NCBI GenBank assembly: GCA_903900805.1
Contig: CAIUOP010000055.1
Coordinates: 1-64,000 of the forward strand
Length of the DNA stretch: 64,000 bases
Source of the DNA: an uncultured beta proteobacterium
Lineage (GTDB): Bacteria; Pseudomonadota; Gammaproteobacteria; Burkholderiales; Burkholderiaceae
Direction of reading: 5' to 3'
In this document: positions 58,419 to 64,000 of the stretch, in pieces
How the letters are laid out: every line of letters starts with the position of its first letter
How positions within the stretch are numbered: position 1 is the stretch's first letter
The notes under the pieces: generated by a model
Seen by the model: only the letters and a program-made list of their open reading frames with translations
What the model was told of the DNA's origin: nothing
Database searches by the model: none
Program-made: the position numbers and the translations under genes

Positions 58419-58775
58419 TTACTTATATTGATTTAACTCAAAGCGGAAATCAGTAGCATCTGGTGTTGGCGCGATACCCATAATAACGGTCGACTGTCCC
58501 TTACCAATCGTCACTGGCTTCCAAGCCTCTTCATCGGTCACGGTCATACCATTCTTACCGATCCATTTAAAGCGATAAGCAACGAGGTTGGACTTACTAT
58601 CGTTCAAAATAGTAACTTGCGCTGTCAGCACGCCATTACGCATCAAACTACGCATATCGGTAATCTGGATGCTATCGGTATCACCCATACGTACCGTCAT
58701 ATCTTTCATAGAAGGCGTTGAGCTACAGGCGGCTAAAGTGATGGCTGCCAATAAGATCAATAGATATTTTTTCAT
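58419..58775 (-). CDS. YcfL-family (DUF1425) lipoprotein
   Basis: 118 residues; MKKYLLILLAAITLAACSS with Cys17 as the lipidated residue and AGGA about 10 nt before the ATG. The mature domain (LTAQVTILNDSKSNLVAYRF, then KWIGKNGMTVTDEEAWKPVT) is the small Ig-like fold of YcfL. Function not established. It lies between the COG3014-like and lpoB-like genes. Confidence 0.82.
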   Translation of the reverse strand: MKKYLLILLAAITLAACSSTPSMKDMTVRMGDTDSIQITDMRSLMRNGVLTAQVTILNDSKSNLVAYRFKWIGKNGMTVTDEEAWKPVTIGKGQSTVIMGIAPTPDATDFRFELNQYK

Positions 58776-58787
58776 TCTCGGTCTTTC

Positions 58788-60545
58788 CTAATTAAAAAGC
58801 TGCTGGAGGCTGTTGAGTAAATTGGGTGGCTCGTCAGGCTTCAACCCATCCATATTACTGCTTGCTGGGCTAGCTGCCGGGCTTATAGCTGGTGGCGTAA
58901 CTACGGGCGCAGTTTCTGGCGGTGTAGCCGCCTCTTCTGACTTTGTGCCCCCAAAACTAAATAACTTCTTAAATCCATCAAAGGTACTATCTTTTGGCTT
59001 CACCCCTTCCGAGGCTGACTTAGGTTCTATCGCCACAGGATTACTAATTGTTTGAGGTGCAAGCACTTGAGGCATCGGAGGAAGTGCCGCTGGATCATTT
59101 GATGTCAATACAGTTGCTCTATTTCTGAACATGCGGATATAGACCACGTTATAACCTCCAATCAGATTGACTGTTTGGTTTTGGCTTACTCCGGATGGTA
59201 AAGTAAATTGGAGAACACTAGGACCAATTGGAAGACCCATTCTGGCCATATACGTTTGTGCTGGCAAAGTAGACCAATGACGCACATCAGTTATGTTAAT
59301 AGCTTGTAGTCCATAACCAGTTAGCATGCCTGCAATAGCGCCAATAATGGCAGCATTATTATTTTGATTGTTATTTCTTCTAGCCGCCTGTTGTGCAGCT
59401 TGGTCCGCCGTATATTGGGCCACTAATGAAACTAGCGCCCTGCTGCTTGCTCTTAAGACATATCCTGGCATCTCATCCTTCAAATTCTTGCGTGCCATAG
59501 CATCAATATTGGTGACTAACTCTGGGTTGGCCATGCGATCACCAAGCTGCACAAAATTCGGGGTGAAGCGATCGCTCGATTTTTCAATTACTGGAAATGT
59601 GAGGGTGACCAGCTTGGGGCTACCGCTAACATTGAAAGATTGACTAATTCGATAGGGGCTAATTTTAGGCATATAACCCGTATCAATGATGATCAAGGTA
59701 TCTGCAAAATTTTTTTTACCTTGGTTAGCAATATTAGAGTCTAGCTTTGCAATACTGGTCTTAAAGAAATTGACTGATGGTCGTAATTCAATTGCTAATC
59801 GATACCCAGGGGCTGCTAAGCTGGCCTCCCCTTGAGATTCATGGATAAAACCAGATAAGTAGTAAGCCGCAGGATTTTGATAAGAGTTTTTCAGACTACG
59901 CGTTTCTTCATCATCCAATAAATTAATGGGGTAGCCATTAATATCTTCGATCCGACTAGTCGCACCTCTTGTTTTTTGATTATTTTGTTGCTCTAACTCT
60001 ACCTTGGAGACCGCAGCAACCTTACTCTGAATCAGTTCCTCGATGACTTTTTCTCGTTGCGCCATTTTCTTGGCCTCAACCATGGCATCGTTCCAGCGAC
60101 CTTGCGATAAATGATTTAATGCAATCGTCTGACTTAAGAGACTAACTTCATATGGTTTTGGATCGTAATTACTACTAAAGCCTTCGGACAAGACGTATGA
60201 ACTCATATCCGTAAAGGAGCGCTTAAGCTTATCGCTAGTCGAAATCTGCCATTGTTCAATCAATTGATCGGCTACCAATAAGTTTTTTGTGCTGTTGGGA
60301 ATTTGACTTGGACCCTGAAGTCGCTGCACTTCACCTAGTTCTAAGTAATACAGCGTATTTTTATCTTTAAATACGCTCTGAATAGTGGCAGCAGTACTTT
60401 GCATGTCACCATGTTTGAACTGATCTTTTGACTCATTCATTTTGATCTGTTGATTTTGAGTTGCGCACCCAGCCAATAAGCAAGCACTAAGCATGAGGAA
60501 GACTAAGCCGAATTTAGAAAAGTCTAATGCTAAAAATTTAAGCAA
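58788..60545 (-). CDS. COG3014-like lipoprotein, large
   Basis: 585 residues; the open frame starts TTG (60545) and has the lipobox LLAGC at Cys27. The C-terminal third is Pro/Ala/Ser-rich. The N-terminal part is helical with TPR-like stretches (AAYYLSGFIHESQGEASLAA). It matches the conserved gene that precedes ycfL-lpoB in many proteobacteria (COG3014). There is no visible ribosome site. It is the first gene of the four-gene lipoprotein unit. Confidence 0.7.
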   Translation of the reverse strand: MLKFLALDFSKFGLVFLMLSACLLAGCATQNQQIKMNESKDQFKHGDMQSTAATIQSVFKDKNTLYYLELGEVQRLQGPSQIPNSTKNLLVADQLIEQWQISTSDKLKRSFTDMSSYVLSEGFSSNYDPKPYEVSLLSQTIALNHLSQGRWNDAMVEAKKMAQREKVIEELIQSKVAAVSKVELEQQNNQKTRGATSRIEDINGYPINLLDDEETRSLKNSYQNPAAYYLSGFIHESQGEASLAAPGYRLAIELRPSVNFFKTSIAKLDSNIANQGKKNFADTLIIIDTGYMPKISPYRISQSFNVSGSPKLVTLTFPVIEKSSDRFTPNFVQLGDRMANPELVTNIDAMARKNLKDEMPGYVLRASSRALVSLVAQYTADQAAQQAARRNNNQNNNAAIIGAIAGMLTGYGLQAINITDVRHWSTLPAQTYMARMGLPIGPSVLQFTLPSGVSQNQTVNLIGGYNVVYIRMFRNRATVLTSNDPAALPPMPQVLAPQTISNPVAIEPKSASEGVKPKDSTFDGFKKLFSFGGTKSEEAATPPETAPVVTPPAISPAASPASSNMDGLKPDEPPNLLNSLQQLFN

Positions 60546-60661
60546 AATTAGCTGACTAAAAGGAGTGTGATTAATGGATTTTCAATCAAATATATTGGTT
60601 TTATAGCGTCTTAGCTATATAACGCTTTAGAACAAATCTAGGCTGACAAGAAAATCAGAAA

Positions 60662-61654
60662 TTATGGCTCTGCTTTAGCGCCAGACTGCTGAACCACTCT
60701 GCTCCACTTACGGGACTCTGCAGCAATCAGTTGAGAGAGTTCTTTAGGGCTTCCAGGTGCAGGTTCTAGGCCGCCAGCCAAGAGTCTGTTTTTGACCTCT
60801 GGGTTTTCTAGGGCCTGTCTAGTTAGCTGATTCAGACGTTTTTGAATAGCTGGCGGTAAATTTGCTGGCGCCATCAAAGAAAACCACGATACCGCTTCAA
60901 ATCCAGGCAAACCTTGCTCGGCAAGTGTCGGAATTGCAGGGGCAGCGTATGAACGTTTTAGGGTGGTAACGCCTAAAGCCTGCACCTCTCCCGACTTAAT
61001 TAAGGGTAATGATGAAGATAGATTATCAAAGAGCATTGAAATACGTCCGCTGACTAAGTCTGGCAACGATTGAGCGCGTCCCTTGTAAGGGATGTGCCGA
61101 ATATCAATACCTGCCATCTCTTTAAATAATTCACCAGACATATGTAGTGAAGTGCCAACGCCTGAAGAACCAAAAGTCAATTGGTTTGGTTTGGCTTTTG
61201 CAAGCTCAATCAATTCATGAACATTGGTGACGCCCAACTGTTTATTCACAATCAATACATTGGGAGTGCTAGCCAAGAAGCTAATGGGCGTGAAATCCTT
61301 CACCGGATCAAAAGACATCTTTTCATAAAGGGCACCATTAATCGAATGAATGCCCACGGTACCAATCAGTAATGTATAGCCATCTGGATCGCTCTTAGCA
61401 ACTAAATCTGCCCCGATGTTGCCACCGTAGCCTGGACGATTCTCAACAAGTACTGGCACACCAAGAGTTTGCTGCCAATTTTCGGCTAAGACTCGCGCGA
61501 GAATATCGGGCGCTCCCCCGGGGGTAAATGTCACGATGATCCGAATGGCCTGCTTAGGCCAAGCAGTCTTTACTTGCGAGTGCGCATTAGAAACGCCAAG
61601 CCAAATAAATGTAAGCACTAAGAGGCTCTTGATTAGCCTTGAAAATAGCATCAT
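60662..61654 (-). CDS. Bug-type substrate-binding protein
   Basis: 330 residues. Signal segment (about 8-27, ending SNAHSQ), then WPKQAIRIIVTFTPGGAPD, GSSGVGTSLHMSGELF and IRHIPYKGRAQSLPDLVSGR. This fifth Bug protein lies 8 nt downstream of dsbB, in the same direction. Ligand unknown. Confidence 0.84.
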   Translation of the reverse strand: MMLFSRLIKSLLVLTFIWLGVSNAHSQVKTAWPKQAIRIIVTFTPGGAPDILARVLAENWQQTLGVPVLVENRPGYGGNIGADLVAKSDPDGYTLLIGTVGIHSINGALYEKMSFDPVKDFTPISFLASTPNVLIVNKQLGVTNVHELIELAKAKPNQLTFGSSGVGTSLHMSGELFKEMAGIDIRHIPYKGRAQSLPDLVSGRISMLFDNLSSSLPLIKSGEVQALGVTTLKRSYAAPAIPTLAEQGLPGFEAVSWFSLMAPANLPPAIQKRLNQLTRQALENPEVKNRLLAGGLEPAPGSPKELSQLIAAESRKWSRVVQQSGAKAEP

Positions 61655-61662
61655 TGCCTAAG

Positions 61663-62226
61663 TTAAAAACCGAATCGGTTACGTAACCAAATCCAGCCCT
61701 CGTACTTCACCGGATCATCAGCGCATGGACCGAGGCCACACTCTAGTAGGGTGGATATTAAATTACCCACTACTAGCAGGATAAAGATGATTACTAAAGC
61801 ATTAGCAAAGATAGAGCGCGAACGCACTTCACGATTTGGCAACATCAACAGAATAGCGAAGCCCAGCAATAAGCCTAAATAAGTAAGGAAGGCCCAAGTA
61901 TAAAAATGGAGCTCTAGGAAGGTTGCACCAAATCCCTTATCCCCAGGTAGGATATGAAGCAGCACTTGACGCAAAGAAACCATCATTCCCAATAAGCCGC
62001 CAATGATGCCCCAACCATAATGTGCTGCGTGAGCACCACAGCGAATATTCAGAACTAAGGCAAAGCCAATGATGACAAACGCAATACGCTGCATTAAGCA
62101 TAATGGACAAGGTAATTCACCAAAATACAGTTGATCAACAAAGGCGTATGCCAAGACACCAATAACTGCAAGTAATGCCAGTTGATTACCAAGCGCAGCT
62201 AGAGAAGGAACAGAAATCTTACTCAC
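61663..62226 (-). CDS. dsbB: Disulfide bond formation protein DsbB
   Basis: 187 residues starting GTG. Four helices; the active-site pair in the ELPCPLCLMQR loop (about residues 36-46) and a second cysteine pair in LECGLGPCADDP. It reoxidises DsbA with quinone. Its GTG overlaps the stop of the small upstream gene (GTGA), and a Bug gene follows 8 nt later. Confidence 0.9.
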   Translation of the reverse strand: MSKISVPSLAALGNQLALLAVIGVLAYAFVDQLYFGELPCPLCLMQRIAFVIIGFALVLNIRCGAHAAHYGWGIIGGLLGMMVSLRQVLLHILPGDKGFGATFLELHFYTWAFLTYLGLLLGFAILLMLPNREVRSRSIFANALVIIFILLVVGNLISTLLECGLGPCADDPVKYEGWIWLRNRFGF

Positions 62227-62381
62227 AGGCTGATATTGAGATGAGTACTTGCATGAGAGCGGAACCAGATGACTAAGATTCCAACGGTAATGGCTAATAC
62301 GATTAAGCCTGCAAGACGCTTTTCAAACCAGACCAAAACAAGTCCGATGAATGCTGTCAGAAAAGGCAGAAACATATACAT
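62223..62381 (-). CDS. DUF5993-like small membrane protein
   Basis: 52 residues, beginning MYMFLPFLTAFIGLVLVWFE and ending HLNISL. Two membrane helices (about 5-19 and 24-40). The pattern resembles DUF5993, small proteins encoded beside dsbB in Betaproteobacteria. The ATG lies a few nt after CTCCT, which is not a ribosome site on this strand, so initiation is unclear. Its stop overlaps the dsbB start, so the two are coupled. Confidence 0.72.
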   Translation of the reverse strand: MYMFLPFLTAFIGLVLVWFEKRLAGLIVLAITVGILVIWFRSHASTHLNISL

Positions 62382-62439
62382 AGGAGAATTCTAGCGCAGG
62401 ATGTCGCTAAGATACTAAATTAAGAGCTTATTTAGGGTG

Positions 62440-63132
62440 CTAGATAACTTTAGTCTTTAAATTAACCAAACCTTCAACGCTTCCCTCAAGTACGTCACCC
62501 TTCTTTATCGGACCTACACCCGCAGGCGTGCCTGAAAAAATTAAATCACCTGACTCTAAAGTAAATAAAGTAGAGAGATAAGCAATGGTATCGGGTACGT
62601 TCCAGATTAATTGGTTTAAGTCACCCTCTTGACGCACTTCACCATTGACTAAAAGCTTAACATTACCTTTTGTTGGGTGACCGCATTGAGTTGCTGGAGT
62701 AATTTCTCCGCAAGGAGCTGCTTGGTCAAATGCTTTTCCTGTATCCCAGGGGCGCCCCATCTTCTTAGCCTCGCCTTGTAAGTCACGCCTTGTCATATCC
62801 AAGCCAACGCCATAACCATAAACGTGGTCTAGGGCTTTATCAGCTGGGATATTTGCGCCACCTTTACCAATCGCAACAACCATTTCGATTTCGTGATGGA
62901 CATCTTTCGATAAATTGGGGTAAGTCATATCTTTTCCATCAGTCACGATAGAGTTAGCTGGCTTCATAAAAAAGAATGGTGGTTCACGATCTGGATCATG
63001 ACCCATTTCACGAGCGTGATCTGCATAGTTGCGGCCAACACAGTAAATACGATTCACTGCAAAACGGCGGCTGTCCCCAGTGACTGCTAGCGATATCACT
63101 GCTGGTGGATTAATTACAAATGCTGAACTCAT
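62440..63132 (-). CDS. Fumarylacetoacetate hydrolase (FAH) family enzyme
   Basis: 230 residues. Motifs: IYCVGRNYADHAREMG (about 29-44), PPFFFMKPANSIV, metal ligands in HHEIEMVVAIGKGG, and the SGDLIFSGTPAGVGPIKKGD C-terminal segment. The family cleaves C-C bonds of acyl pyruvates or decarboxylates oxaloacetate. Closest pattern is the fumarylpyruvate hydrolase/YcgM group. Substrate not fixed by sequence. Confidence 0.85.
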   Translation of the reverse strand: MSSAFVINPPAVISLAVTGDSRRFAVNRIYCVGRNYADHAREMGHDPDREPPFFFMKPANSIVTDGKDMTYPNLSKDVHHEIEMVVAIGKGGANIPADKALDHVYGYGVGLDMTRRDLQGEAKKMGRPWDTGKAFDQAAPCGEITPATQCGHPTKGNVKLLVNGEVRQEGDLNQLIWNVPDTIAYLSTLFTLESGDLIFSGTPAGVGPIKKGDVLEGSVEGLVNLKTKVI

Positions 63133-63166
63133 AAAACCCTTTCTATGAAACTCTGTGGATTAGTAT

Positions 63167-63448
63167 TTATTTTCGATGTCTAGAAGTATGACGCAATTTC
63201 AGCAACAAGATACTGAGAGCCAAAGCAAAGGTCAAAGCATTCGCGAGTATGAGGGGCCACTTCTCAATGCTGAATCCATAAATCAACCAGAGCCCTACCC
63301 CAGCTGTAAATAGGGCATACATTCCTAGGGATACGCCTGACAAATCCTGAGTTCGCCAAGACTGTATCGCTTGGGGTAAAAAGGCAATCGTGGTCAAGAA
63401 TGCAGCGCAATAACCGATTACTTCAATCTGGTGGGGCTCAAGGTTCAT
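63167..63448 (-). CDS. SemiSWEET-type sugar transporter (PQ-loop)
   Basis: 93 residues from ATG 63448 (MNLEPHQIEVIGYCAAFLTT), the family length; the frame is open to 63496 by a TTG. Three helices with the PQ-loop motif FLPQAIQSWRTQDLSGVSLG. SemiSWEETs are dimers that let small sugars diffuse. Neither start has a strong ribosome site. Confidence 0.8.
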   Translation of the reverse strand: MNLEPHQIEVIGYCAAFLTTIAFLPQAIQSWRTQDLSGVSLGMYALFTAGVGLWLIYGFSIEKWPLILANALTFALALSILLLKLRHTSRHRK

Positions 63449-63502
63449 AAAGCCATTGTAATAAGGAAAATCAATCATTCCTTGATCTAGTGCCAAATTG
63501 AC

Positions 63503-63901
63503 TTACTTCTTCTTGCTTAACTCTACTTTACGAGCTTCCACTTCTTTGTTAATCGCTGCAATTGTTTGGGGATTGGGTGACTTCCATTTACCGCCAGAGT
63601 TATTGACTATATAAACCAATGCGTCCGCAAATCCCTCAATACTTAAATTAGGATTGCCACCCTTAGCAGGCATTGCACGAACACCAACATAACCATGTGC
63701 AGTGAGGGTAACTTGCCCCTCAGCAATGAGAGGTGCCCACTTTGCTTTATCGCCAAGCTTAGGGGCATTCAGAACACCAGCTCCATGGCAGCTCATACAG
63801 ACCTGTTTGTATGTAGCCTCACCAGATTGGGCAAACGCTGCGCCAGAAAGAAAGATAGCCAAGAAACTGGTTAGTAAAAATAAATTAGACTTGTGTTTCA
63901 T
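63503..63901 (-). CDS. Periplasmic monohaem cytochrome c (c5-like)
   Basis: 132 residues. Signal peptide (1-24, ending AAFA), haem-binding CMSCH in YKQVCMSCHGAGVL (about 32-45), and the distal methionine expected in GVRAMPAKGGNPNLS. Class I cytochrome c5 type; electron carrier in the periplasm. It lies 6 nt upstream of the widest open frame of the SemiSWEET gene on the same strand. Confidence 0.85.
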   Translation of the reverse strand: MKHKSNLFLLTSFLAIFLSGAAFAQSGEATYKQVCMSCHGAGVLNAPKLGDKAKWAPLIAEGQVTLTAHGYVGVRAMPAKGGNPNLSIEGFADALVYIVNNSGGKWKSPNPQTIAAINKEVEARKVELSKKK

Positions 63902-64000
63902 GGAAACATCCTCTTCGATGGTCGGATGTATAAGAATATAGCTTAAATTGAGAAAAACTACTGCAGGCCCCTAAGGCCGGGCTTAAGCTAAACCAAAAGC

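Noticed and set aside
63940-64000. GC-rich motif at the right end (AGGCCC...CCGGGC) as a tRNA or terminator
   Set aside because: The arms do not pair cleanly and the window ends before context can be judged.

Overview
This window looks like a freshwater aerobic anoxygenic phototroph of the Betaproteobacteria. A Polynucleobacter-like Burkholderiaceae member fits best: moderate GC, several orphan Bug-type solute-binding proteins, AddAB-like repair enzymes, and a photosynthesis gene cluster in the middle of ordinary housekeeping genes. The genus is an inference; no 16S or other marker is present.

Region 1 (1-21300) is the photosynthesis gene cluster. A minus-strand superoperon runs bchH-crtE-crtF-bchC-bchX-bchY-bchZ-(48-codon ORF)-pufB, and the window edge cuts pufB after 24 codons. 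Divergent from bchH are bchI and bchD, followed by convergent bchO and a second alpha/beta hydrolase. Next comes a plus-strand gene that reads clearly as light-dependent protochlorophyllide oxidoreductase (LPOR). It is tail-to-tail with bchL-bchB-bchN, the light-independent enzyme (DPOR). The window therefore encodes both ways of reducing protochlorophyllide, the complete Mg-chelatase (H, I, D), the chlorophyllide reductase (X, Y, Z) and BchC. Two TGT-N12-ACA palindromes of PpsR/CrtJ type sit in front of bchC and between bchH and bchI. The second contains a TTGACA -35 box on each strand.

Region 2 (21500-30600) holds a small membrane protein, an NAD-dependent epimerase, an ABC exporter, and a compact chemosensory set (MCP, a CheA with an extra C-terminal CheW-like region, CheW) without any CheY, CheB or CheR. 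A higBA toxin-antitoxin pair with a perfect palindrome over the toxin start codon follows.

Region 3 (30600-43500) is catabolic and accessory: an IlvD/Edd-type sugar-acid dehydratase, an isocitrate-lyase/PEP-mutase family enzyme, an amidohydrolase, a tartrate-dehydrogenase-like enzyme, four Bug-type periplasmic binding proteins with no membrane transporter beside them, a second toxin-antitoxin pair, and umuDC behind a consensus SOS box.

Region 4 (43500-64000) is mostly core: a TPR/glycine-rich membrane protein, the AddA/AddB-like helicase-nuclease pair, trxA, rho, rpmE (type B), an ArnT-like glycosyltransferase, a MATE exporter, a four-gene envelope lipoprotein operon (COG3014, YcfL, LpoB and CsgG-like), a fifth Bug protein downstream of dsbB and a 52-codon DUF5993-like gene, an FAH-family hydrolase, a SemiSWEET transporter and a monohaem cytochrome c.

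Four small ORFs (48, 43, 47 and 52 codons) were found by reading the intergenic DNA directly. No tRNA, rRNA, CRISPR array, IS element or prophage was recognised.
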